Source: a virus
Direction: 5' to 3' (one strand)
DNA length: 64,000 bases
Virus record (IMG/VR): IMGVR_UViG_3300046780_000888
Coordinates: 62,001-126,000 of that record
Program-made: the position numbers and the translations under genes
In this document: positions 1-9,100 of the stretch, one piece after another
Layout: the number at the start of each line of letters is the position of its first letter
Position numbering within the stretch: position 1 is the first letter of the stretch
Notes under the pieces: generated by a model
Told to the model about the DNA's origin: nothing
Seen by the model: the letters and a program-made list of their open reading frames with translations, nothing else
The model's database searches: none

Positions 1-137
1 CGGCGCGCCGCGTCCACCCGCCGGACTTCTATCAACGGTTTGGGCTCGCACCGGTCGGCGCAATGATGGCGGCGCGACTCAAGGAGCGATTTCCTGAGGC
101 CATTCGCAAGCTCGTTTTGGCGGGGAACTTCGGATGA
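1..137 (+). CDS. C-terminal end of an unknown protein (cut by window edge)
   Basis: An open frame enters from the left edge and ends with TGA at 135-137; the last 44 codons are visible. The tail is basic and amphipathic and ends KLVLAGNFG. The stop overlaps the next start (ATGA), so it is the first visible member of a rightward operon. Function cannot be assigned from this fragment. Confidence 0.6.
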   Translation, partial: ARRVHPPDFYQRFGLAPVGAMMAARLKERFPEAIRKLVLAGNFG

Positions 138-328
138 AATTCGAGCTGCTCGTTCTTGGCATCGCAGGCTGTTGTATGCTTTTGATAATCGGAATGGCGG
201 AAGCTTGCCAATCCGGTATCCACCGGGGGCGCTGTCTCGAGATCTGTGCGCCTGAGCCCCTCGAGACGACAACGACCAGCGGGTGCGTCTGCAGGAATGC
301 GGTGAGGCCATTGAAGGGGGTACCGTGA
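134..328 (+). CDS. Small secreted or membrane-anchored Cys-rich protein
   Basis: 64 residues. An N-terminal hydrophobic stretch (residues 4-20, containing GIAGCC) could be a signal peptide or a single membrane anchor; the rest has several Cys residues (ACQSG, RCLEIC, GCVC) that could form disulfides. ATGA overlap with the gene before and GTGA overlap with the gene after support translation. Family not recognised. Confidence 0.6.
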   Translation: MKFELLVLGIAGCCMLLIIGMAEACQSGIHRGRCLEICAPEPLETTTTSGCVCRNAVRPLKGVP

Positions 329-828
329 GATATTTTTTCGACACGGAGTTTATCGAGGACGGGAAAACCATCGACCTCATTTCGATTGGCATCGTGTGCG
401 AGGACGATCGGGAGCTGTACTGCTGTAACGCAGAGGCGAAGCTTCATCTGGCGTCGGACTGGGTGATCCAGAATGTCCTGCCGAGTCTCCCTCCAAAGGA
501 GTCCCCCACGTGGATGCCACGGGGCGAAATTGCTGACCTGGTGAAGGGATTCGTTCGGCAGTCCCTCATCAGCCCGACCCCTAAGATCGAATTCTGGGCG
601 TACTACGCAGACTACGACTGGGTGGCGCTCTGTCAGCTCTTCGGAAGGATGATAGATCTACCGAAGCAATTTCCGAAGTACTGCATGGATTTGAAGCAGC
701 TCTCGGTCATGCGGGGCAGTCCTACGCATCCGAAGCAGACCAGCGGGGAGCACAACGCGCTCGCGGATGCTCGATGGAACCGAGCCTTGTTCGAGTTCCT
801 CGGCAGAGCGGACTGGGAACGGCGATGA
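325..828 (+). CDS. DEDDh-type 3'-5' exoribonuclease, Rv2179c-like
   Basis: 167 residues from a GTG start at 325, chosen because it overlaps the previous stop (GTGA) and places the first acidic motif, FFDTEFIE, at the very N-terminus as in this family. That motif supplies the D-x-E pair; a middle ADYDW segment supplies the next acidic residue; HNALADARWN near the C-terminus is the H-x4-D motif. Proteins of this fold degrade single strands from the 3' end using two metal ions. Phage copies may trim RNA. The family call is by motif; the substrate is not shown by the sequence. Confidence 0.75.
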   Translation: MRYFFDTEFIEDGKTIDLISIGIVCEDDRELYCCNAEAKLHLASDWVIQNVLPSLPPKESPTWMPRGEIADLVKGFVRQSLISPTPKIEFWAYYADYDWVALCQLFGRMIDLPKQFPKYCMDLKQLSVMRGSPTHPKQTSGEHNALADARWNRALFEFLGRADWERR

Positions 829-1082
829 CGCACTGGAAGCTCTACTACCTGCTTGGCGCCGCCCTGTGGCTCGTTCTGAATCTGCGGAAGGTAGCGTCAT
901 TCGTTACCGATGGCGCGCTGACATTTACGCCGCCGCCGACCGGGCTCCGCCTCGTCGCGATCGCAATCGCGATGTTCTGGAGCTACGTCTGTGGCGCAGC
1001 CCTATGGCCAGGAAGCCTGGTGGTCTGGGCACTGGTAACGCTTCTGCAGCGAACAGCAGGCCCGGACGACGAGGAGTTCTGA
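825..1082 (+). CDS. Small two-helix membrane protein
   Basis: 85 residues from ATG 825, which overlaps the previous stop. Two or three hydrophobic segments (YYLLGAALWLVL, LVAIAIAMFWSYV and WPGSLVVWALVTLL) are joined by short loops, and the tail is acidic (PDDEEF). It is an inner-membrane protein of unknown role. Its stop shares one base with the next start. Confidence 0.6.
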   Translation: MTHWKLYYLLGAALWLVLNLRKVASFVTDGALTFTPPPTGLRLVAIAIAMFWSYVCGAALWPGSLVVWALVTLLQRTAGPDDEEF

Positions 1083-1300
1083 TGAATAAGAACCTTCTGA
1101 TCACGGGTGCGTTCGCGGCGGCGATGGCGGCGGGCGGTTACCCGCCGCTCACAATTCGCCGAGCGGCGACGTGGTATCCGCCGGAGCCCTCACCAGCACA
1201 GAACGCTGCGAGGCGACAGGCCGCCGAAGAGAAGCGCAAACGGAAGGCCGCGAAGCTCGAGGCAGCGGCGATGCGTGGCGGGATCCGGAGGGCCCCGTGA
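1082..1300 (+). CDS. Small protein with signal-like N-terminus and charged helix
   Basis: 72 residues. The start is hydrophobic (NLLITGAFAAAMAAGGY) and is followed by a Pro-rich turn and an Ala/Lys/Arg/Glu-rich helix (RRQAAEEKRKRKAAKLEAAA). It may be an exported or membrane-tethered protein. The GTGA overlap with the next gene supports it. Not recognised. Confidence 0.5.
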   Translation: MNKNLLITGAFAAAMAAGGYPPLTIRRAATWYPPEPSPAQNAARRQAAEEKRKRKAAKLEAAAMRGGIRRAP

Positions 1301-1524
1301 CGGCGACGCTCGAAGAAAAAGAGAACGAGACCGCCGAAGAGACGATCTCGAGGTGGCTCGATACTGAGTACGTCTTTGCAGAAGACAGGATGGAGATCCT
1401 TTTGGCATGCGTGGTTATGGAGCTCATCGGATTGTCCGATGCCGAGCGGGGGCAGATGTGGGTCGCGCTATCGGCGGTGGTCGAAAAGTACCAGACAGTC
1501 GAGAGCCGTGAGGACGCCAACTGA
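1297..1524 (+). CDS. Small acidic protein of unknown function
   Basis: 75 residues from GTG 1297, selected over longer upstream options because it overlaps the previous stop by four bases. Acidic and helical (EEKENETAEETI, then LLACVVMELIGLSDAER). No motif recognised. The stop overlaps the ATG of the glycosyltransferase by one base, so the two are probably translated together. Confidence 0.55.
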   Translation: MTATLEEKENETAEETISRWLDTEYVFAEDRMEILLACVVMELIGLSDAERGQMWVALSAVVEKYQTVESREDAN

Positions 1525-2639
1525 TGGCGCCGCGCGTCCGGCTCTACGGGACCGGGAACGGAGAGGGTTCGTTCGTGCAGGTGACACGCGGCATGCGACG
1601 GGCACTCGAGGCGGCCGGCGAACTCGCGGGGTTTTGTGCGCTGGACGACGACGAGCAGACGGCGGGGGCGAGCGCAGCCGTCTCGCTCAACATCGGCAAC
1701 CCCAACCAGCTCCTCCGAGCGCATCGGGACGGAGAGCACAGGTCCCATTGGTTACTCCTTGCCCCAAACGGAGAAACGCTGCCGTTCGGGTTCATGGACG
1801 GTCTTCTGAAGCCGTCGAAGGTACTGCCGAGAGGGATGCTCACCGGGGGCCTCTTAGCGCCGAGTGCATGGGCCGCGTCCGTGCTCCGCCGCTACGTCCC
1901 AGCGACGCTGCCGGTCGTGGTGGCCCCGCACGGGGTGACGCCCGAGGTACACGTCCTCGACGTTGCGCTCCGTACGCAGGCGACGCTCGAGTATCGAGGC
2001 GAGGCATTCAGCGTTCTTCACATGACGAGCAGCGAGACGGATCGCAAGGGAACGCAACAGCTGCTGCGCGCATGGAAAGAGTCGAAGCGCCGCGGAACGA
2101 TTCCAGGACGGGCCCGGCTCTATGTCGTGATGAATCCGGCTCACATGTCGAAGATCCGATGGTGGTGTGCGGATCTTGGGCTCACCGATCTCGATGTCCC
2201 CACACGGCCCGGGCTCATCGAGAGCCAAGACGGGATCGCCAAGCTGTACGGTTCGATGCACGCCGTCTGTCAGCCAAGCCGCGGGGAGGGCTTCGGTCTC
2301 GTCCCGCTCGAAGCGCTCGCGTGCGGGGTCCCGGTGCTGGCGACGTCGTGCACTGGGCATTCGGAGTACCTCCGCGACGGGCATCCTGGGGTGTGCTTCG
2401 TCGAAGACGGGCCCCTTGCCCCGATGGACGACTTCCCTGGCTCAATGGCGCCGTCGGTAACGGTGGAGGCGATTTGTTCGGGGCTCGTGCGGCTCTACTC
2501 GAACTGGGAGAAGACCGCTCAGATGGCCGAGGCGAACGCCGCTCGGGTGCGCACGGAGTGGGCATGGGAAAAGAAGAACGCGGTGCCGATTCGGCAGATG
2601 CTACAAAGCGCGGAACAACAGATGGAGAATCAACGATGA
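1524..2639 (+). CDS. Glycosyltransferase family 4 (GT-B fold)
   Basis: 371 residues. The C-terminal half carries the nucleotide-sugar-binding signature of GT4 enzymes: RGEGFGLVPLEALACGVPV, with the E-x7-E spacing, followed by a TSCTGHSEYL loop. The N-terminal half is a shorter Rossmann-like acceptor domain. Such enzymes move a sugar from an NDP-sugar to an acceptor. In a phage this could decorate virion proteins, DNA or host surface glycans; the acceptor cannot be read from sequence. It sits between two small genes with overlapping stops and starts. Two further, unrelated glycosyltransferases lie at 56.1-59.6 kb. Confidence 0.85.
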   Translation: MAPRVRLYGTGNGEGSFVQVTRGMRRALEAAGELAGFCALDDDEQTAGASAAVSLNIGNPNQLLRAHRDGEHRSHWLLLAPNGETLPFGFMDGLLKPSKVLPRGMLTGGLLAPSAWAASVLRRYVPATLPVVVAPHGVTPEVHVLDVALRTQATLEYRGEAFSVLHMTSSETDRKGTQQLLRAWKESKRRGTIPGRARLYVVMNPAHMSKIRWWCADLGLTDLDVPTRPGLIESQDGIAKLYGSMHAVCQPSRGEGFGLVPLEALACGVPVLATSCTGHSEYLRDGHPGVCFVEDGPLAPMDDFPGSMAPSVTVEAICSGLVRLYSNWEKTAQMAEANAARVRTEWAWEKKNAVPIRQMLQSAEQQMENQR

Positions 2640-2974
2640 CAGACGTTGCTGAGCAAGGAACAACCCCTCCTGGGACCGGGGACCGCCCGTCCGGATGGTT
2701 CGCTTTTCAGGAGAAGCCGGTGATGTTGCAGCTCGCCGAGCCGTACATCGCCTGCAGCTACTCGTACGCCCCGGTCCACGACAAGGAGGGCAACGTCCGG
2801 GCAACTCCGATCCTGCAGGGGATCCTCCACGTGGAGCCGGACGGCTCTGGCGGCGTGATGCTCGTCATAGAGATGCGGACTGGCAACGCGAACGACGTCG
2901 CGCTCATCGCCGTGAAACCGGGCGACGTGGTGTTCTGTTCGCACATCGTCCAGTCCTCGCTCATCACGCAGTAG
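2636..2974 (+). CDS. Unknown protein, probable beta-rich small domain
   Basis: 112 residues from ATG 2636, which overlaps the glycosyltransferase stop (ATGA). It alternates short hydrophobic strands (IACSYSYAPVH, LHVEPDG, GGVMLVIEMRT, VALIAVKPGDVVFC), suggesting a small beta-barrel or sandwich. No known family recognised. It could be a virion accessory protein. Confidence 0.55.
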   Translation: MTDVAEQGTTPPGTGDRPSGWFAFQEKPVMLQLAEPYIACSYSYAPVHDKEGNVRATPILQGILHVEPDGSGGVMLVIEMRTGNANDVALIAVKPGDVVFCSHIVQSSLITQ

Positions 2975-2979
2975 GACAC

Positions 2980-3645
2980 GTGCCGCGGGACACCTTTCGC
3001 ACCTGGCTTGCGGGTTGTCTCCGAGGGACGAAGTTCGCCTCGATAGAGCTTAATGATGCCGACATCGACAAGACGGCCAAGCGCCTGGGCGTCGATGTAG
3101 ATCTGCTGCTCGAGGTCAGGGCAAAAGCGCTTATCGAATTGCATGCGCGTGGGCTAGCGCCTGCGCCCTCGAATAGCCGGACTGCTGCCGCGCGGAAGCT
3201 CCTGGGACAGCAGCTCAAAGAACAAATGCGCTGGACCTACCAGTTTCATTTTCGGATGCCGCCTGAGATCATCAGCATGTGGAAAGCCGAGTGCGAACTC
3301 CGGGGAGTCCACCCGCCAACGTTCATGCGAAGCCTCATCCATGAGTACCTCCTCGGTACGCGAGAGCCTAGGGCCGTGCACCACTGGAGCTGGCGCGGGA
3401 AGATCTACCCCGCGTACCGCGCAGGAACGCACGAGCCCACCGTCATCACGCAGGGGGCGCGCCGAGCACTCTTTCACCGTTCGTCCTCGCTCGGGACCAG
3501 CGCCTCGGCGGTCGTCAGGGGCCTCGTGCTGGAGGCCATGGAGGGGGAACACAGGGACATCCCGCTCGTAACTGCGGGCATGATGTATGACGACGAAACC
3601 CGCTACAATACCGTCCCGCTTGACCCCAACCGGCGACCCCGGTAG
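2980..3645 (+). CDS. Unknown basic protein
   Basis: 221 residues from GTG 2980, the first start after the preceding stop. Two parts can be seen: a helical N-terminal half (LNDADIDKTAKRLGVDVDLLLEVRAKALIELH, residues about 20-60) that could contain a helix-turn-helix, and a basic half with RMPPEIISMWKAECELRG and ARRALFHRSSS. It may bind nucleic acid, but no family is recognised. Confidence 0.5.
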   Translation: MPRDTFRTWLAGCLRGTKFASIELNDADIDKTAKRLGVDVDLLLEVRAKALIELHARGLAPAPSNSRTAAARKLLGQQLKEQMRWTYQFHFRMPPEIISMWKAECELRGVHPPTFMRSLIHEYLLGTREPRAVHHWSWRGKIYPAYRAGTHEPTVITQGARRALFHRSSSLGTSASAVVRGLVLEAMEGEHRDIPLVTAGMMYDDETRYNTVPLDPNRRPR

Positions 3646-3656
3646 CCTTTCGAGCC

Positions 3657-4040
3657 ATGGCGTTTGCCGTCGGAGATCGGGCCCGAGTTCGGCTGTCGAG
3701 CGCAGCGCTGCTGGCCGGGACGTTGCAGCCGCAGCCGCCGCTTATTGGCCTCGTGCAAGACGTGACGGGTACGACGATCAAGGTGAGCTTCGGGGGAGCC
3801 GCGGCTGGCATTACCGTGGACGCCGCCTTCCTCGACCAGATCACCGATCTGGCGCCGAATATTCGCAATGCGCTGATCGACAAGGTCGTTCTCGGCCTCG
3901 GCTATCAGTCGGCGTACACGGGCCGCGTCGTGGACGCGTACATCGTGGATGGGGACTTCAAGGTTTTGGTCCAGGTGCTCGAGAACGAGATGTTCTACGA
4001 GCTACTCTTCCTCAACGTCGACATTCTGGGAGACCGCTGA
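3657..4040 (+). CDS. Unknown protein, possible virion component
   Basis: 127 residues, starting 11 bases after the previous stop. A beta-rich N-terminal part (VGDRARVRLSSAALL, IGLVQDVTGTTIKVSFGG) resembles a small barrel; a helical linker (DQITDLAPNIRNALIDKV) and more strands follow. It pairs with the next gene, 3 bases downstream. A structural role is only a guess from composition. Confidence 0.5.
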   Translation: MAFAVGDRARVRLSSAALLAGTLQPQPPLIGLVQDVTGTTIKVSFGGAAAGITVDAAFLDQITDLAPNIRNALIDKVVLGLGYQSAYTGRVVDAYIVDGDFKVLVQVLENEMFYELLFLNVDILGDR

Positions 4041-4043
4041 GCC

Positions 4044-4481
4044 ATGGCCCAAGGTGACGTTATCGCGGAGCGGATCAATCAGGTCTCTCCATCGACGATT
4101 CAGCCGCAGCCGGTCCACTTCGGCATCATCACGGCCCACGCGGCGCCAGGCGCACCGACGGTTCTCTGGGACACGGCGCTCATCGAAACCATGGCCGCGG
4201 CGGACGACGCCAGCCTGAACCTCGATGTCATCGAAAATGCGAGCGGGGCTAACGTCACCGCATTCACGGGAAAGACGGTGCTCCGCATCGCTCCCGCCGG
4301 CGACGAGCCAGGAGACCCATCGGGGGGCACGTCGCGCGAGTTCGTTGCAACGGTCGTTTCGATCTACAAGCGGACCCCGCTCGGGGACACTCCGGGATCG
4401 GGAGACGACTATCTGCTCGTGAAGAGTGGTGGCCTCTACTTCGAGGACTTGGCGACCCAGTTCACTCCGATCACCGTGTGA
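4044..4481 (+). CDS. Unknown protein, possible virion component
   Basis: 145 residues beginning MAQGDVIAERINQ. Mostly short strands and turns rich in Ala, Thr, Gly and Pro, without Cys or a membrane segment, as often seen in phage structural proteins. It follows the previous gene by 3 bases. No family recognised. Confidence 0.5.
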   Translation: MAQGDVIAERINQVSPSTIQPQPVHFGIITAHAAPGAPTVLWDTALIETMAAADDASLNLDVIENASGANVTAFTGKTVLRIAPAGDEPGDPSGGTSREFVATVVSIYKRTPLGDTPGSGDDYLLVKSGGLYFEDLATQFTPITV

Positions 4482-4568
4482 ATGGCGCGCCCAGAAGAAT
4501 CGACGACGTGGCTGGAACTCTTCGGCTTCTTCGCGCTCTGTATCATCGAAAAGCTGGTCGACGGGTGA
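4482..4568 (+). CDS. Tiny peptide with one membrane helix
   Basis: 28 residues (MARPEESTTW, then a hydrophobic LFGFFALCIIEKLV). The start lies directly after the previous TGA. Its size and single hydrophobic helix fit a small membrane peptide. It is the last rightward gene before leftward genes begin, so part of the signal could be chance. Confidence 0.35.
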   Translation: MARPEESTTWLELFGFFALCIIEKLVDG

Positions 4569-4594
4569 TCGTGAGCGGCGCTCCGCTCCCTCAA

Positions 4595-4861
4595 TTACTC
4601 GGAGGTGCGCGCTACCCGTCGAGCAAGGGTGGGTCCTAGCGTGTCCGGGTTGCCGGTGTAGTCGCAGCCGTCTTTGATGCAGACGTAGTGCTCGAGACGG
4701 CAGCAGGTGTGGGTCCCGTCGAATGGGTAGCAGGAGGTCCCGAAGTATCCGCACGGATACGGAGTGCCTGGCCCGGTCTTCGGCGTAAGGAGCGTCCCTC
4801 CGCAGCCGGTGAGGGCGACTCCTACGACCAGGAGTAAGAACAGCCCGATGGCGCGGATCAT
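4595..4861 (-). CDS. Lipoprotein, Cys-rich
   Basis: 88 residues. The N-terminus is a typical lipoprotein signal: basic start, hydrophobic LFLLLVVGVAL, then lipobox LTGC (Cys about residue 20). The mature part has several Cys (PYPCGYFGTSCYP, THTCCRLEHYVC, KDGC). It would be anchored in a membrane of the host. Phage lipoproteins often serve in lysis (outer spanins) or superinfection exclusion; neither can be decided here. The gene overlaps the next upstream gene by ATGA. Confidence 0.65.
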   Translation of the reverse strand: MIRAIGLFLLLVVGVALTGCGGTLLTPKTGPGTPYPCGYFGTSCYPFDGTHTCCRLEHYVCIKDGCDYTGNPDTLGPTLARRVARTSE

Positions 4862-5559
4862 GACCGCGCCATCCTACGAGCGGTCCGAGAGTACGGACTT
4901 GATTTCATGGCGGCGCGGTGCGGGCGCTCACGCGCCATCTCCCGAAAGTGCTCGGAGAATTCCTGGCTCGGGGCGCCGTTCGTTTCGATGACGATGTCGT
5001 AGCCCCCTGGAGTCCTGGCGGGTGCGGGGCCGGACAGTTTGCCCATGAAGTCGAACTTCTCGCCGGGTATGGGCGTGTCGCGGAAGTAGTTCGGGGTGAC
5101 GAAGTTCGAGACGGTGACCATCGTGTCGCCGATCTGCTTCGAGTACGAGTCGTTCTCGACAGCGTCGCATAGCTCGAGGGCTCGCATCTTCCCGTCGGGG
5201 CATTGGTGCCACAGTGTGCACGAGGGATCGGCGAAGGCTTCGCAGAGTTCATGCGACAGGACGCTAGAGACGGTCTGGCCATCGGCCAAGGCCGTTTTTG
5301 CAAAGATGAAGACGATGGGTTTCCCCTGATCGTCCACGTCATGAAACCCGAGCTCTCCGGGCGAGTCGGCGTCGTCCTTGACCTGGACCTGGTAGGCGTC
5401 CGCGTCTACGGCCCCGTTGTCGGAGAACTCCACGACCGGCGCCAGTCGTTCCCAGGTGGGCGCGACGTCTTCGCGGAGCTGCGCGGCGCAGCCGGCTGTG
5501 TCGAGCATCAGCTCCGCGTTGGTGCGGACCGTGCAGTCGTTTTGGATCTGGAACTTCAT
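4858..5559 (-). CDS. Possible zinc metallopeptidase-like protein
   Basis: 233 residues from ATG 5559, supported by GGAGG 9 bases upstream; an in-frame TTG six bases earlier is also possible. The centre has VLSHELCEAFADP, resembling the first part of an HE-xx-E/H zinc helix, followed by LWHQCPDGKMRALELCDAVE with more His, Asp and Cys. A FNF/NYFRD segment follows. Similar stand-alone proteins occur in phages and bacteria without a proven activity. Peptidase function is inferred only from the HE motif; the canonical final His of HExxH is absent. Confidence 0.5.
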   Translation of the reverse strand: MKFQIQNDCTVRTNAELMLDTAGCAAQLREDVAPTWERLAPVVEFSDNGAVDADAYQVQVKDDADSPGELGFHDVDDQGKPIVFIFAKTALADGQTVSSVLSHELCEAFADPSCTLWHQCPDGKMRALELCDAVENDSYSKQIGDTMVTVSNFVTPNYFRDTPIPGEKFDFMGKLSGPAPARTPGGYDIVIETNGAPSQEFSEHFREMARERPHRAAMKSSPYSRTARRMARS

Positions 5560-5822
5560 CGACAAGAGCCTCCGCAGGTCAGGATGCGCGCAGCGCAGTA
5601 CGGGTCGGGATTCGAGAGGTTCGTGACCACCGCCGGGCAGTCGGCGAGGCAGTGCTCCAAAGGAGCCATGGCGGTTCCCCCCGGGCAGGGCGTCTGCCGC
5701 GCAGTGGCGCAGGCGCTCGCGCAGCTTCCCGCGTCCTGGACGGGCGGCGGAGTGACCGGCGGCGGACTAGGCGCGGTTCGAGAACAGGTCATCAGAGCCA
5801 GGCCGAGCAAGGCGTGTTTCAT
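5556..5822 (-). CDS. Small lipoprotein or secreted Cys-rich protein
   Basis: 88 residues from ATG 5822 (MKHALLGLALMTC). The start gives a short signal sequence ending at Cys12; the lipobox (LMTC) is imperfect. A Pro-rich stretch (PSPPPVTPPPVQ) leads to a Cys-rich domain with repeated pairs (CASAC, TPCPGG, HCLADC, YCAAR, CGGSC) likely to form disulfides. An upstream GTG at 5846 is an alternative start. The stop overlaps the next gene. Confidence 0.55.
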   Translation of the reverse strand: MKHALLGLALMTCSRTAPSPPPVTPPPVQDAGSCASACATARQTPCPGGTAMAPLEHCLADCPAVVTNLSNPDPYCAARILTCGGSCR

Positions 5823-5858
5823 GTCTCTCGGAGGGAAGGATAGCACAGGTCACTCCGA

Positions 5859-6128
5859 TCACCGCATGAGCCGAACGAAGCCCCACGGCGCCACCCGCGC
5901 GGCCCCTCGCTTGAGCTCGCGCCGCCGCTCGGCGCGACAGACGCGGCATTCCGGCCGGCGCCCGCCGGGGCTTGCGGCGTGTGGCGCGAAGTCCTCGACG
6001 GTCAGATCAGGTCTCGTGCACCAGGCGCATGCTCGGGGCGACTCCGGAGGGAGCGGCACCACACGATGATGCGGGGGGATCGGGGGGTATCCCGGAAGAA
6101 ACTGACCGTTTACGGCGCGCGGCTTCAT
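5859..6128 (-). CDS. Small zinc-finger protein
   Basis: 89 residues. Two CxxC pairs (CAWCTRPDLTVEDFAPH and ECRVCRAERRRELKR), about 35 residues apart, suggest one zinc site, and the C-terminus is strongly basic. This resembles the treble-clef style proteins found in phages (HNH-associated or DNA-binding), but the catalytic HNH His-Asn-His is not visible. It lies seven bases after the large recombinase and is probably co-transcribed with it. Confidence 0.6.
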   Translation of the reverse strand: MKPRAVNGQFLPGYPPIPPHHRVVPLPPESPRACAWCTRPDLTVEDFAPHAASPGGRRPECRVCRAERRRELKRGAARVAPWGFVRLMR

Positions 6129-6134
6129 GAGCGA

Positions 6135-9100
6135 CTAGAACGGCAACGTCATCGCCGCCATCATCCGGATGGCGCTCGGTAGTACCTGCTCGGCGTTCGC
6201 GACGTAGTCCGCCCCGCACGCAAACGCCCCGACGGTCATGTACCGCGGCGGCGGCGCGTTCGGGACCATGTCGTCGCCCGATAGGTGATGCTCTCCGCCG
6301 ACCGAGAGGAGCTCCTCCCAGGCGGACTCCTCGGGCTCCTCGATCTCGATCGGCTCTGCCTCCCGCACGGGCGTTCTACGCGCGCCCGCTGGCCTCCGGC
6401 GGACGACGGTGCCCCCCGGAGTGACGACGACCTGTCCGTCCTTGACGGCGCTTTTCGCGATCGCAGCCGCAACCTCTGGCGCCGGGAGCGCCACCTGGGC
6501 CCGCAGCGAATCGGACAGGAGGCCCGCTTCGATGACCTCGTCGGCGCTCTTCTCATCGAGTCCTTCCTCAATGACCAACCGGCGAAGCGCGCCTTCGTCC
6601 ATGTCGCGATCGATACGGACGATCCGCTGGCTCGCTCGCCGGACCCCGTTGAGCCAGACCATGCGAACGTCTTTGCCGGTGAGCTCGGCCGCCATCCGTG
6701 TTTCGATCTCGGCGGGGCACGGGAAGATCCAGGCCATGTACGAGAGCATCACGGAGTAGAGCATGCTGTACTCCGACGACCGCTTCGGGCCGCGTTCGAC
6801 GGGGATCCCGTGCCGCTTCACGTGCTCCCACATGCCGCGGGCGGCGCGACGGACGACGCACTCCGAATCGCGCCCGTCGTAGCTGAGAGCGAACTGCTCA
6901 CGAAACTCCTTCGTGTGCGAGATGGTGTGCTTCGAGAGATCGAGTCGCAATGTGCTCGCGTCGAAGAGCCGGCTTTTCAGCACGTTGGGGTCGATCTCTT
7001 CGATGCCGATGTCGGGGAAGGCGTTGCCGAGGAGCCGCTCGATGGTCGCGTCCCGCTTCGATCGCTTCTTCGTGGTCCCCTCCTTGAGGGCCTCTTTCGG
7101 ATCTTGGACCCCGTACTCCTCAAGCTGCTCGACCAGGAACTTGCGGGTCCGCTCGATGCTCTCGCGCGCGTCCTTGTCTCCGCTGGCTGTGCGCAGTTGC
7201 TCGATCGTCTCGTAGTACTCCTTCAGGAGCTCTCGGGCCTGCGCGACGCGCCCGAGGCGCTCCTCGGTGGCGAACTCGAGCTCCTTCGTGATCGTGTCCT
7301 TTCGGACCTTCGTGAGCTTCTGTCCGGTGATGGCCCCGAGCCATTTCACGAACCAGTCCCATTCGTCGCGGTGGTTCTCGTAGATGTCCCGTACCGGATC
7401 GTCGAGGACGAACCAGTCAGGGAGCTCTTCTGCGGGGCTCACGCCGATGACGGAGGCGTCGCGCCATGTCGCCTGAAACTCGACCCACTCCTCGTCGTCG
7501 AGGTCACTCTTCCCTCTCGGTCGCTCGATGTCCTCGAAGGCCCGGACCGTCGTCGTGTACCGGTCGGCGTTCAGTTCGAGCCAGGTGATGAGGTACTCCT
7601 CGTCGTGCGCCCGGATGTCCTTGCCGACGGTCGCCGACGCATCGAACGGGGCCCATCGGAACTTGTGCTTCGTTCCTCGCTCGAGACCCTCGAGCATCTT
7701 CAGGAACGCGCCCCACCATCGATCGAGCCCGAACGCTTTCGTGGGGGAGGTGCGAAGCCATCGGGCGCGCATGTGCTCGACCGTCTCCCAGAGCTTCTTC
7801 GCGTGGATCGGTGCGAGCGCTGGATCCATTTGCTTGCGAGCGAGGACCGGCAGCGGCGGCACGACGACGGCACGACGTGCGCCCGTCTTATCCCGCACCT
7901 CGACGGTCACCTCTCCGTTCGCGGACGAGGAGCCGCGAGCGAACCAGGGAAGGAGTGAGCTCTCGCCGATGCCGTAGTTGATTGGCCACGGATCGTAGTT
8001 TTCCTGGAGCCACGGATTCTGCTGGACGAGGTCCCGCTTGTCGCCTGGGAGGGCGAGGTTCGCGAGCTTCCGCCCCTTCGGGGTATCTCTCCGGAGGTTC
8101 ACCCGGGAGAACTCGATCCGTTCCTGCTCTCCCGTGCGCTCGCCGGCTGCGACGCCCGCGGGGGGCGGCCGGAGCCCTGCGTACGCATGCACCGGCGAGG
8201 GGGGCGAGATGCCGTCCCGGACCTCCGATCCCGGCGGTACCGCCGGTCCCTCCGCCCCGACGGCCACGAGCCCCCGTCCGGTCGGGACAACGGCGTCAGG
8301 GGCCACCTTGGGCGACTGGGCCGGTAGCCCCTCCCGTACGAGACGCTCCAGCTCCCGGGTCGCCCGCGCCGGGCGCCGTTGGGGCCTCGGGGGCGCCCGA
8401 GGCCGCTCCGCTCGCGCAGGGACCGCGTACGTGTCGATGACGGGCTTGGACGCCCTCACGGGCGGCTGGCGGGGCGCCTCGGTGTCAGCCGGTGCCGGCG
8501 GCTCGTGGGCGGCGCCCGCGATGAAGTCGAGAATTTCATTCTGCCCGGAAAGCGCCTCTGTGCTCGTATCGGCCTCGACGTAGGTCTCGGTGGTCAGGAT
8601 CGACTCGTGACCGAGCATGTGTTGGATCTCCCGGAGGGGTTTGCCCTTCCGGGACATGGCCGTCGCGGCGAAGTGCCGAAACGCGTGCGCGTGCACGAGG
8701 GCCTGCTCGTCCTCGGTGAACCCAGCCTTCTTCGCGATGCGCTTCAGCAGCGCGTCAGCGCCGTTCCTGGTCATCGGTCGCCGGTAGTCGGGCCGCGTGC
8801 TCCTGTTCGGTTTGAGCTCCTGGTAGTTGTGAGTCGAGTTCGCTCCCCAGAAGTGCACGGGAGGGAAGAGCGGCGCGTCGGGCTCTTCGGAGAGCAGCTT
8901 GTAGCGCCACCCGATCGCGCTCGGAGCGAGGTAGTGCAATCCCTTCGGATTGTCGCTCTGCGTCCCCTCGAGCGGCGCGTGCCGCGAGAGCTCCACCTGG
9001 AACGCGGTCAGGGCTTTGAGAGCGTACGGCGGAAAGGGGAGCCGCTGATGAAACCCGCGCTTCCTGACGAGCTCTACCGCCGGTGGGTTCGATCGCCCAT